Under the pieces are notes generated by a model. It saw nothing but the letters and a program-made list of their open reading frames with translations, was not told the origin of the DNA and searched no databases. Positions 1 to 7,058 of a stretch of 10,354 bases of DNA are shown piece by piece. Source of the DNA: Desulfuromonas sp. SDB. GTDB taxonomy: Bacteria; SDB-A. Both the position numbers and the translations under genes were made by a program. The stretch covers positions 1 through 10,354 of the forward strand of contig LKUE01000128.1 in the NCBI GenBank assembly GCA_001412365.1, in the 5' to 3' direction. How positions within the stretch are numbered: the stretch's first letter is position 1; every line of letters starts with the position of its first letter.

Positions 1-254
1 TTTAGCAAGAGGTATAAAAAATATAACCGTGATTTACTAAAGTTTTACTAGGGAATTTCTAGGTATTTAACAATATTACCCCTTAGTTGAAAATCAAGCT
101 TTGAGTTAACCCAGTACAGGGGTTAACCATTAACTTCTCTTAAATGACCGGTGGCAATTAATTCCCGATTATTTGATTACAGCTGGTATTGTATTTATTC
201 CAGTTAGGGCAATTTCAATTTTAGGTTTAAACAATTCAGAAATTTTAACTCAAA
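1..254. other. Left-edge intergenic stretch, no supported gene
   Basis: No gene can be supported here. Two plus-strand frames are open from the window edge (stops at 49-51 and 38-40), so the tail of an upstream gene is possible but is at most 16 residues. An 8-bp perfect inverted repeat lies at 105-112/120-127 (GTTAACCC with a 7-base loop). A second, 10-bp inverted pair lies at 100-109 and 245-254. Neither hairpin is followed by a T-run on either strand, so I do not call a terminator for the minus-strand operon that ends at 255. A plus-strand open stretch (134-358) encodes a hydrophobic peptide, but it has no Shine-Dalgarno site and runs antisense into the NlpC/P60 gene. Confidence 0.5.
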
Positions 255-1193
255 TTAAAATATTACTCGACGCGCCATCTGATATCGGCTGGCATAAGCA
301 TCCCGTTCCAGTGAACTTACAATTACTCCCCGGTTACGGTAAGAGGAAGAATGAATAAATCTGCCCCCCCCGATATATATGCCCACATGTTTTGGATCGT
401 AGAAAATTAATAAATCCCCAGGTTCTAAATCCTGTTTCTCTATCTCCTGACCTGCTGTCTCCAAACCGGTCACTGTTCTGGGAAGATCTATTCCATGATC
501 TCCGAAAACACGGTAAACCAAACCGCTGCAGTCAAAACCAGATCGGTCTATTCCGCCGTACACATAGGGTGTTCCCAGATAAGATAATGCAGAATTCAAG
601 ATGCTGTTGATCAATTCAGATTTTTCCGAAGGTACTTCAACAACCTCTTCGGTAAATTCATGAGTCTCCTCAATGATATCCAACTCCGAAGCTAAGGGGG
701 GGGGAAGGTATTTTGAAAATTCAAAAACAGCTGGTTTTTGCTGTTTATGTTCATCGGGAATATCAACTGTTGAAGTAGGTCTGGTGTAAGTGGTGGTAGT
801 GGTAGTGGTATAGGTAGGGGGAGGATAATGACCGGGAATAGCCAACCGCTGACCTTCCCGAATAAAATCTGAACTTAAGTTATTTGCAGATTTTATCTGA
901 GAAACACTTACTCCGAATTTATCTGCAATACCGGATAGTGTTTCACCCCATTGAACCACATAAAGATCACCGGATTGAGTCTGACCAGGTATAGTCAAAC
1001 GCTGCCCTTCTCTGATGAAATCAGAGCTGAGATTATTAGCTCTTTTTAACGATTCTACCGTAGTGCCATAACGCTGGGCAATTGAAGTTAAAGTTTCTCC
1101 GCTGGATACAGTATGAGTGGTTGCATTGACCATCGCTGGCATAAAAAAACCCACCAGGGCAACTATGATTAAACAAAATGCTAAACTTTTCAT
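255..1193 (-). CDS. Secreted two-LysM NlpC/P60 peptidoglycan endopeptidase
   Basis: This is a 312-residue cell-wall hydrolase expected to cleave peptide stems of peptidoglycan in the periplasm. Residues 1-24 form a signal peptide (MKSLAF, hydrophobic core, cleavage near VNA). LysM domains at about 26-69 and 77-120 bind glycan. A Thr/Pro-rich linker (about 122-190) contains a run of seven Thr and a PPP. The NlpC/P60 domain (about 192-312) has Cys222 in FDCSGL, His269 in KHVGIYIGGG and His281 in FIHSS, matching the family's Cys-His-polar catalytic triad. The ATG overlaps the TGA of the asparaginase gene by 4 bases. A GGGAGG on the coding strand (1213-1208) sits about 14 bases upstream, rather far, so coupling probably helps initiation. 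It is the last gene of the minus-strand operon. The gene carries tracts of nine C and eight G on its coding strand. Family assignment is secure; the exact bond cleaved is not known. Confidence 0.95.
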   Translation of the reverse strand: MKSLAFCLIIVALVGFFMPAMVNATTHTVSSGETLTSIAQRYGTTVESLKRANNLSSDFIREGQRLTIPGQTQSGDLYVVQWGETLSGIADKFGVSVSQIKSANNLSSDFIREGQRLAIPGHYPPPTYTTTTTTTYTRPTSTVDIPDEHKQQKPAVFEFSKYLPPPLASELDIIEETHEFTEEVVEVPSEKSELINSILNSALSYLGTPYVYGGIDRSGFDCSGLVYRVFGDHGIDLPRTVTGLETAGQEIEKQDLEPGDLLIFYDPKHVGIYIGGGRFIHSSSYRNRGVIVSSLERDAYASRYQMARRVIF

Positions 1194-2149
1194 AATCGTG
1201 TAAAATACCTCCCAAGTTCATGTAATTTTCCTGCGCTTAATAATATAATTAGTTTAATTCGGGCTTTGGGCCCGGATAAATCTTCTGCAAAATAACAACC
1301 CATTTCCGCCAAGGTTTTACCTCCCCCCGAATAACCGTAAACTGGAGCAACTCTTCCCTGGAGTACCCGGGTAGTTATAACTACTGGAATTTTTGACACT
1401 GCTTGTTCAATTCCTTCCAGCATACCGGGTGGTACATTTCCCCTCCCCAACGCCTCTATCACCAGACCATCCACCGGCTGTTCCAATAATCCCAAGATAA
1501 TTCTGGAATCCGAACCAGCAGTGGCTTTAACCAGCTCCACTCGGGCATTGACATCTTCAATTTCCAAGGGTGACTGAGGTGATGGTTGATGGTAAAACAT
1601 AACTTTCAAATCCACTGTCCCCCAACACCCGTAATTTGGTGCAGTAAAACCAGTCACACTGGTAGTGGAAATTTTCATTACCTCCCGGGGTGAAAAAATT
1701 TCATTATTCATGACCACCATTACTCCCCTCCCCGCCGCTTGTTCGCTTAGCACTACCTGAATTGAATCGTAAAGATTCCGGGGTCCATCCAATCCCAGGT
1801 CAGGAGGAGCTCTCATCGCCGCAGTCATGACTACAGGACAGTCCGGTTTTAAAATCAATGACAGGAAGTAGGCAGTTTCTTCCAATGTATCGGTGCCATG
1901 AGTTATTACCAAACCATCGCAGATGCTGGATAAACTTTTAATTTTATTGGCTAATTCCAGCATTTTCCGGGGAGTCATCCAGGGGCTGGGGATATTGGAG
2001 AATTCACAAACTTCAAATTCCACCAATTGGGATTCAAAGGGAATCATCTCCAGTAATTCTTCACCCCTTATGGTGGGAACTATTCCCCGCTCCCCTTTTT
2101 TCATCATACTAATGGTTCCACCGGTGGAAACCAATATAATTTTTTTCAT
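1190..2149 (-). CDS. ansA: L-asparaginase family enzyme (cytoplasmic)
   Basis: This 319-residue protein belongs to the asparaginase/glutaminase family, which hydrolyses L-asparagine to aspartate and ammonia. The first active-site motif, STGGTI, is at 8-13 with nucleophile Thr12. The second, THGTDTLEET, is at 83-92 with Thr86 and Asp87, and Lys159 in EVMKIS fits the remaining catalytic lysine. GRGNVPP, typical of the C-terminal domain, is present near residue 246. There is no signal peptide, so it should be cytoplasmic. The flexible loop after TGGTI lacks the Tyr found in E. coli AnsB; VPTIRGEELL follows instead, as in many bacterial asparaginase-like proteins. Its start overlaps the stop of the response-regulator gene (ATGA, 2149-2146) and its stop overlaps the next start. 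The family is clear, but substrate preference is not provable by eye. The link with a wall hydrolase and a signalling protein is unexplained. Confidence 0.9.
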   Translation of the reverse strand: MKKIILVSTGGTISMMKKGERGIVPTIRGEELLEMIPFESQLVEFEVCEFSNIPSPWMTPRKMLELANKIKSLSSICDGLVITHGTDTLEETAYFLSLILKPDCPVVMTAAMRAPPDLGLDGPRNLYDSIQVVLSEQAAGRGVMVVMNNEIFSPREVMKISTTSVTGFTAPNYGCWGTVDLKVMFYHQPSPQSPLEIEDVNARVELVKATAGSDSRIILGLLEQPVDGLVIEALGRGNVPPGMLEGIEQAVSKIPVVITTRVLQGRVAPVYGYSGGGKTLAEMGCYFAEDLSGPKARIKLIILLSAGKLHELGRYFTRL

Positions 2150-3474
2150 CTTTTCATTTCTACCTGTTCAACAAACTGGGATTCAGTATAATCAAAAATA
2201 TACTTCAAAACTTCCTCTATGTTGACCATGTAGTATTCAGGGACCGCAAACCATTTTGGTTTTTCTAATTTTAAAATTCCTGCTTTTTCCCCTACCGGGG
2301 ATAACACTACCACCGGCAGTTTATCCTGAATTGGTTTCAGCCTCTTAGTTAATTCATCCACATCATCCTTGGTATCCTCCAATCGTGGATCTATCATTAA
2401 AATAAGGGCATTTGCCTGTTCCAAAAATACCTGCCACAGCAAATTAAATTTTTTCTTTCCGCTGCTGACAACAATTTCCAGGGATACTTCCGGGGATATA
2501 TCAATTCGGGCAAAACTGGAAATGGCACTGTGTTTCTTGGTAATTCCCACTTCTTTGCCCAAATAATCAACAAATCCATCAATAATGAAATTTAAAATAT
2601 TCTTTCTCTCCTCTGACCACATATCAATCACCAATATCTCAAATATCTTCTTTTTCTCTTTGGTTACTTTCTGGGATATGCTTTCGATTCTCCTCTCCGC
2701 ATCTTCAGCCATTCCTACCTTTAGCAGAGCATTAGTCAGTTCATCTACCGCCACGTTATCCCTGGACTCCTCATCCATCAGCCTTACCCCTTCCAGCAAC
2801 AGATGGGATAAAGTTTCCCTGATGGTTACTTCTTCCGGTTGGGCATTGGGAGCATAGGTGAACAAACCTTCTTCCCAGCTGATAATATGATAAATTGCAT
2901 TACTTCCCTTTAACCGTCCTGACTCCGCATGAACAATTGTTCCCGAATCAAAATAAACCACCGCGGTCTTGAGAACACTTTTCAACTTTATACAGCCGGT
3001 TTTTCCTCCCATCTCCATAAACTGAAGTAAATCAACCACCGGAAAACTTTCAATCTTTCCACCAAATCCTTTAATATTGCTGAGAAAATATTCAGGGTAG
3101 TAATTCTGAGTAATAAAATTTTCAACAATTAACAGGATTTCAGCTTTGTTTATCGGCTTGTTCAATATTATGTTTGCTCCCGATCTCCACGCTTCAATTC
3201 TTGATGAAGAGTCAACATCTACTGCTAACAGAATTACCGGCAATCCTTTAGTTTGGGAATTTTCCCGCAGTTGTTTACAAATAGCATATCCACTCATCCC
3301 CGGCATTGCTACATCAATAATCACTAGATGAAATTCTTCCTTAAATAATGTATCCACCGCATCATTGCCGTTATCTTCCCTAACCACATCATATCCCTGT
3401 TCCAGAAGAATATCGCTTAGATAAGTAATCACAGTAGGATCATCATCAGCGATCATTATTTTAAACTTTTCCAT
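2146..3474 (-). CDS. Response regulator fused to DUF4388 (PATAN) and a degenerate GTPase-like domain
   Basis: This is a 442-residue cytoplasmic signalling protein in three parts. Residues 1-125 form a receiver domain: acidic cluster Asp10-12, phospho-acceptor Asp54 in IIDVAMPGMSG and Lys106 in NKPI. The usual switch Thr/Ser is Ala84. Residues about 135-230 match DUF4388/PATAN (DLLQFMEMGGKTG, YFDSGTIVHAESG, AIYHIISWEEGLFTY). After a charged helical link, residues about 277-430 resemble small GTPases of the MglA/COG2229 type (FNLLWQVFLEQANALILMID), but the P-loop position reads DMWSEERKN, the GTPGQE position reads VSSGKKK, and no NKxD is seen. GTP binding is therefore unlikely. There is no DNA-binding domain and no kinase gene in the window, so output is probably through protein contacts. 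The upstream Shine-Dalgarno is weak (AGGA, about 11 bases before ATG). Domain order is a strong call; the pseudo-GTPase reading is inference from pattern similarity. Confidence 0.85.
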   Translation of the reverse strand: MEKFKIMIADDDPTVITYLSDILLEQGYDVVREDNGNDAVDTLFKEEFHLVIIDVAMPGMSGYAICKQLRENSQTKGLPVILLAVDVDSSSRIEAWRSGANIILNKPINKAEILLIVENFITQNYYPEYFLSNIKGFGGKIESFPVVDLLQFMEMGGKTGCIKLKSVLKTAVVYFDSGTIVHAESGRLKGSNAIYHIISWEEGLFTYAPNAQPEEVTIRETLSHLLLEGVRLMDEESRDNVAVDELTNALLKVGMAEDAERRIESISQKVTKEKKKIFEILVIDMWSEERKNILNFIIDGFVDYLGKEVGITKKHSAISSFARIDISPEVSLEIVVSSGKKKFNLLWQVFLEQANALILMIDPRLEDTKDDVDELTKRLKPIQDKLPVVVLSPVGEKAGILKLEKPKWFAVPEYYMVNIEEVLKYIFDYTESQFVEQVEMKR

Positions 3475-3538
3475 AACTCGGTCGTCCTAACTCTTTAATA
3501 ATGCAATCCAATTATGTTTAACTAAAAATTGTATAATA
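3475..3538 (-). other. Short gap between DUF58 gene and response-regulator operon
   Basis: This is 64 bases of AT-rich sequence between two genes on the same strand. I see no convincing terminator hairpin and no good -35/-10 pair on the minus strand, so the DUF58 gene and the three genes below it may share one transcript. Only a weak AGGA lies before the response-regulator ATG. Confidence 0.35.
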
Positions 3539-4420
3539 TTATGTAATTTTTCTTCTTAAATCAACAAAATCATAGAGTAATTTATTAACAGCTACAGAAG
3601 TATCCGCAATATGCATGGTTATATTGTGCTTTTTTGCCTGTTCACTTATATGTTCTTCTAATTCAGAAATTTTTTGATTTAAATATTTTCTGCTCTGCTC
3701 TGCTGATATTGAAATTTTTAATCCACTTTCAGGATCTGTCAAGGCAAGTTTCCCGGTTAATGAAAAATTTCTTTCCGCAGGATCTTTAATCCAAAAAACC
3801 ACTACCTCATTTCCCTTGTATCTTAATCCTTTTAAAGGAACTATGAAATCATGGGGAGGCTTAATTAAATCTGAAATTAAAATAATCATACTCCTCTTAG
3901 TAATCCTTTCTCCAATTTGATAAAGAATATTTCCAATAGAAGTGCTGCCTTCTGTGCGGATATTGTTTAACCGAGAAAAAATTTGATTTTGATGAAGATT
4001 AGTGCTCTTCGGCTTTAAAAAATCAATTAATCTGTCACTAAACAAGATTAATCCCACTAAATCGCGCTGAGATATTAAAAGGTAAGTTAAGCAGGCAGTT
4101 AAAATTTTCGCATATTCAATTTTTTTTATTTTTCCGCTGGAGTAATTCATTGAACTGGAAACATCCAGGAGAATATAGCACTGCAGATTAGTCCTATCCT
4201 CAAATTCCTTAACTACAAATTTATCGGTTCGTCCATACACTTTCCAGTCAATAGTTTTAATTTCATCCTGGGGAAAATATGGACGATGTTGAGAAAACTC
4301 CACCGAAAAACCTTTATAAGGGCTTCGATGATATCCACTGAACAAACCCTCTACCACCACCCGGGATATGATATTTAAATTATTTAGCTTTATTAACTGT
4401 TCAGGATCAATTAATCTCAT
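3539..4420 (-). CDS. DUF58 family protein with vWA-like MIDAS fold
   Basis: Starting at ATG 4420 gives 293 residues. The N-terminal half carries the DUF58 signature: RVVVEGLFSGYHRSPYKGFS at 20-39 and IDWKVYGRTDKFVVKEFEDR at about 57-76. A von Willebrand factor A-like fold follows, with the metal-site motif Asp86-x-Ser-x-Ser90 (LLDVSSSM), GST at 158-160 and ISDL at 182-185. I prefer this start because family members begin just before LDPE. The reading frame extends to a TTG at 4483, but that TTG has no Shine-Dalgarno site, and the extension is not family-like. Family members are usually encoded beside a MoxR AAA+ ATPase; none is present here. It lies 64 bases upstream of the response-regulator operon on the same strand and diverges from the ABC exporter. 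Function is not established for the family beyond MoxR-linked complex assembly or chaperone-like proposals. Confidence 0.88.
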   Translation of the reverse strand: MRLIDPEQLIKLNNLNIISRVVVEGLFSGYHRSPYKGFSVEFSQHRPYFPQDEIKTIDWKVYGRTDKFVVKEFEDRTNLQCYILLDVSSSMNYSSGKIKKIEYAKILTACLTYLLISQRDLVGLILFSDRLIDFLKPKSTNLHQNQIFSRLNNIRTEGSTSIGNILYQIGERITKRSMIILISDLIKPPHDFIVPLKGLRYKGNEVVVFWIKDPAERNFSLTGKLALTDPESGLKISISAEQSRKYLNQKISELEEHISEQAKKHNITMHIADTSVAVNKLLYDFVDLRRKIT

Positions 4421-4585
4421 ATACAAATTATCAATCAGCTCATCATAATAATCAATAGAAATGGTGAAAATTTCAAAAATCAACAGGAGGTTAAGGTTTC
4501 ATTCAATACTTCTTTTAAAAAAAGATGAAGCAGTTATATTTTTGTGAATAAATGAAAAAAAGTTTTAAAAATTTCTTTTTGAATT

Positions 4586-4591
4586 TATAAT
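4586..4591 (+). promoter_or_regulatory. Candidate -10 box for the ABC exporter genes
   Basis: A perfect TATAAT lies 34 bases before the chosen ATG of the ABC ATPase. The sequence 17 bases upstream (TTTTAA at 4563-4568) is a poor -35 match, so in this AT-rich setting the call is tentative. Confidence 0.3.
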
Positions 4592-4614
4592 ATTATTTTT
4601 GCAACCATTAAAAA

Positions 4615-4620
4615 TAGGAA
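4615..4620 (+). promoter_or_regulatory. Ribosome binding site deciding the ATPase start
   Basis: TAGGAA lies 5 bases before ATG 4626. It favours this ATG over the in-frame TTG at 4599, which has only T-rich sequence before it. Confidence 0.5.
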
Positions 4621-4625
4621 TTTTG

Positions 4626-5396
4626 ATGTTAAAAATAACTAATCTTGTCAAATACTACGGTTCAAATTTAGCCATAGACAATTTAAACCTGGAAATACCG
4701 GACCATACTATTTTCGGCTTTATCGGTCCCAATGGCGCCGGAAAAACCACCACCATTAAATTAATTTCCACCTTAATTGAACCAACTAAAGGGGAAATCA
4801 CCATTAAGGGGACCAATGTAACCAAAAAACCCCAGGAAGTGAAAAAGCTAATCGGCTATATTCCGGATACACCTTTCTTGTATGAAAAGCTAACCGGAAG
4901 AGAATTTATTCAGTTTGCCGGTGATATTTTTAAAATTGATCGAAAAATTATCGACAACCAGATCAATGAATTAAATAAATTCCTGGGATTCGGGGATTGG
5001 CTGGATAATCTTATTGAAAGTTATTCCCATGGAATGAAACAAAGAATAGTCATCGCCAGTGCTCTAATTCATAACCCCTACCTGCTTTTGGTGGATGAAC
5101 CTATGGTAGGTCTGGACCCTCTTTCCGCAAAAAAAGTTAAGGACTTGTTTAAAAAACAATCCCAATCCGGCAATATTGTATTTATATCCACCCATACCCT
5201 GAGTTTAGCTGAAGAAATATGTGACCTGGTGGGAGTAATTCATCATGGAAAATTGATCTACCTGGGAAGTCCTAAACAAATTGTTCAGGAAAAAGACAAG
5301 TCTTTAGAAGAAGTCTTTCTTCAGATAACTGCTGAACAAGTAGATCAGTATCCAACCTCATCAACACTCTCCCCAACCCCAACCTCCTCAGAATGA
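4626..5396 (+). CDS. ABC-2-type exporter ATP-binding protein
   Basis: This 256-residue ATPase should power the permease encoded directly downstream. Walker A is GPNGAGKTT (34-42), the signature is YSHGMKQR (133-140), Walker B is LLLVDEP (153-159) with Glu158, and the switch His is His190. The Q-loop position reads IGYIPD (Asp81) instead of the usual Gln. YIPDTPFLYEKLTGREF resembles the IPE/IPD-type loop of EcsA-like ATPases. The start at ATG 4626 is chosen because family homology begins at MLKITNLVKYYG. The last 16 or so residues form a Ser/Thr/Pro-rich tail (TSSTLSPTPTSSE) beyond the usual fold. The stop is 3 bases before the permease start, so the two are co-translated. The substrate is unknown. 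The ATPase family is certain; EcsA-likeness is a motif-level judgement. Confidence 0.93.
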   Translation: MLKITNLVKYYGSNLAIDNLNLEIPDHTIFGFIGPNGAGKTTTIKLISTLIEPTKGEITIKGTNVTKKPQEVKKLIGYIPDTPFLYEKLTGREFIQFAGDIFKIDRKIIDNQINELNKFLGFGDWLDNLIESYSHGMKQRIVIASALIHNPYLLLVDEPMVGLDPLSAKKVKDLFKKQSQSGNIVFISTHTLSLAEEICDLVGVIHHGKLIYLGSPKQIVQEKDKSLEEVFLQITAEQVDQYPTSSTLSPTPTSSE

Positions 5397-5399
5397 GTT

Positions 5400-7058
5400 A
5401 TGTATAAATTACTCCTTTTAAAATTAACTACCTTGCGCCGAAATATTTTCCAATTAAATATGCAAAGTTTCATCAAGATACTTTCTTTTATTGCAGTTAT
5501 CTCCTTATTTTATTTAGGTATCTATTCAATTCTAAGCAGAATATTCGGTTTTCTGGTAGTTCAGGAATTTATTGGGGAAGTGATAATAATCAGACTAATT
5601 TCCTTGACCTTCAGTGCTTTTTTCTTATTTTTAATCATCAGTAATATTATAACTTCCATGTCCACATTTTTCAGGTCCCCCGAAGTGGAATTTTTATTTT
5701 CCCTGCCCATTTCCTTCAGGAAAATTTTCACAATCAGACTTGCCGAGAATATAATTTACGCTTCCTGGGCTAGTTTAATCGTGGACATCCCCATAATTAT
5801 GGCATTGGGCAACACTTATAATAGTGGTTTTAAATTTTACCTGTTTGCAATTATTGGATTGTTGTTGTTTTTAATTATCACCGCTTCTATCGGCATATTT
5901 CTGATTTTTATTATGATCCCAGGTTTTCTGAGCTTTTCCAGATTCAAATATACGGTAACTATCATTGGACTGGCATCCTTGGGAGTCATTTTGTACTTAA
6001 TTTTCAAAATGAATAATCTTCTGGATGTTCCCCAAATGCTCACCCTTAATGCGGTATTTGAATACATAAGGTCCGTTGAAGTGCCTGCATTCAGATATAT
6101 GCCCTCTGAATATTTGGCGATGCTGCTCCGGGAACTCAGTGTTCCCCAGGGTAATTGGTTAAGACCGTTGTCAATTTTAATAAGTTTTAGTTTGGGGGGA
6201 TTGCTTTTACTGCTGTTTTCCGCTCATAGATACAGAAAACTTTTTCTGAAAATTCCGGTTACCTCATCTAACAATAATAAAAAGTATCAGGATTTTCCTA
6301 AAATTAACCTTAAATGGATGCAAATTGGAAGAGTGTTGATGACCAAGGATATAATTGTATTTTTCAGAGATCCCACTCAATGGGGTCAAAGCTTGATTTT
6401 GATGCTGTTAATGCTGGTATACGTGTTTGGAATCATCAATTCCTCATTCAATGTAAAAATGCCCCTTTTTCTCACCTTTGTTTCTTTCGCCAACATCGCC
6501 TTTGTGGCTTATCTGATGGTGACCATTTCAGTAAGATTTGCCTATCCTTCCATAAGCCTGGAGGGGAACAGTTTCTGGTTTATCAGAACTTACACCAATA
6601 TTAGAACGTTTCTAACCGTAAAGTTCATCGTCAGCTTATTGACCATATTGTTCATAGGAACATTGCTGGTAACCATTGGAAATATTTTTCTCAATATTAA
6701 CACATTTATTTCAATCTTCAGCATAGTAAATATATTTTTATTTGCCTGGGGTATTACCGGTATAAATATCGGGATAGGATGTCTTTATCCAAATTTTAAG
6801 GAAAAGAATCCATCCCGTTTAGCTGCTGGTTCCGGAGGCATAATCTCCGCAGTGATCAGTTTGTTTTATCTGATCACCTCCCTAATGATATTAAATCAAT
6901 GGGCTTATCATTACTTCAGCAGAACTTATTTTTTCGGAGGAGAAATAAATTATCAATTTTTTGCCATATGTCAACTTGGGGTGGTGGTTGAAACAATAAT
7001 TTTCACCACTGTTTTTCCCTTAGTTGGATTAAAAAAATTACGGAAAACTAATCTTTAA
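5400..7058 (+). CDS. ABC exporter permease, about 12 membrane segments
   Basis: This 552-residue inner-membrane protein partners the ATPase upstream. Hydrophobic segments lie near residues 26-47, 62-88, 118-137, 145-173, 183-203 and 255-275, then 328-346, 355-377, 404-425, 436-462, 478-498 and 520-545: two halves of six around a soluble part at about 277-325. Motifs seen in large bacterial ABC-2 exporter permeases are present: KDIIVFFRDPTQWGQ (316-330), YPSISLEGNSFWFIRT (382-397) and LYPNFKEKNPS with AAGSGG (462-480). The size suits a full-length permease with both halves in one chain rather than two half-subunits. It begins 3 bases after the ATPase stop with no clear Shine-Dalgarno, so translation is probably coupled, and its stop abuts the yigZ start. 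The exported substrate cannot be inferred. Confidence 0.88.
   Translation: MYKLLLLKLTTLRRNIFQLNMQSFIKILSFIAVISLFYLGIYSILSRIFGFLVVQEFIGEVIIIRLISLTFSAFFLFLIISNIITSMSTFFRSPEVEFLFSLPISFRKIFTIRLAENIIYASWASLIVDIPIIMALGNTYNSGFKFYLFAIIGLLLFLIITASIGIFLIFIMIPGFLSFSRFKYTVTIIGLASLGVILYLIFKMNNLLDVPQMLTLNAVFEYIRSVEVPAFRYMPSEYLAMLLRELSVPQGNWLRPLSILISFSLGGLLLLLFSAHRYRKLFLKIPVTSSNNNKKYQDFPKINLKWMQIGRVLMTKDIIVFFRDPTQWGQSLILMLLMLVYVFGIINSSFNVKMPLFLTFVSFANIAFVAYLMVTISVRFAYPSISLEGNSFWFIRTYTNIRTFLTVKFIVSLLTILFIGTLLVTIGNIFLNINTFISIFSIVNIFLFAWGITGINIGIGCLYPNFKEKNPSRLAAGSGGIISAVISLFYLITSLMILNQWAYHYFSRTYFFGGEINYQFFAICQLGVVVETIIFTTVFPLVGLKKLRKTNL

Larger units (their letters stand above)
4421..4625. other. Divergent AT-rich intergenic region
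   Basis: This region separates the minus-strand DUF58 gene from the plus-strand ABC exporter genes and is rich in A and T runs. It contains a plus-strand TATAAT at 4586-4591 and a Shine-Dalgarno-like TAGGAA at 4615-4620. The AGGAGG at 4485-4490 on the plus strand has no start codon at a usable distance. I could not find a convincing minus-strand promoter. Confidence 0.4.

Noticed and set aside
134-358. Plus-strand open frame encoding a hydrophobic peptide (from a TTG at 173)
   Set aside because: It has no Shine-Dalgarno site and its second half is antisense to the well-supported C-terminus of the NlpC/P60 gene.
790-812. Short GGTAGT-type repeat in the NlpC/P60 gene
   Set aside because: It encodes the Thr-rich linker, has only a few imperfect units and keeps frame; low-complexity linker rather than a separate element.
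4485-4490. Plus-strand AGGAGG in the divergent intergenic region
   Set aside because: No ATG, GTG or TTG follows at a usable distance, so it does not mark a gene.
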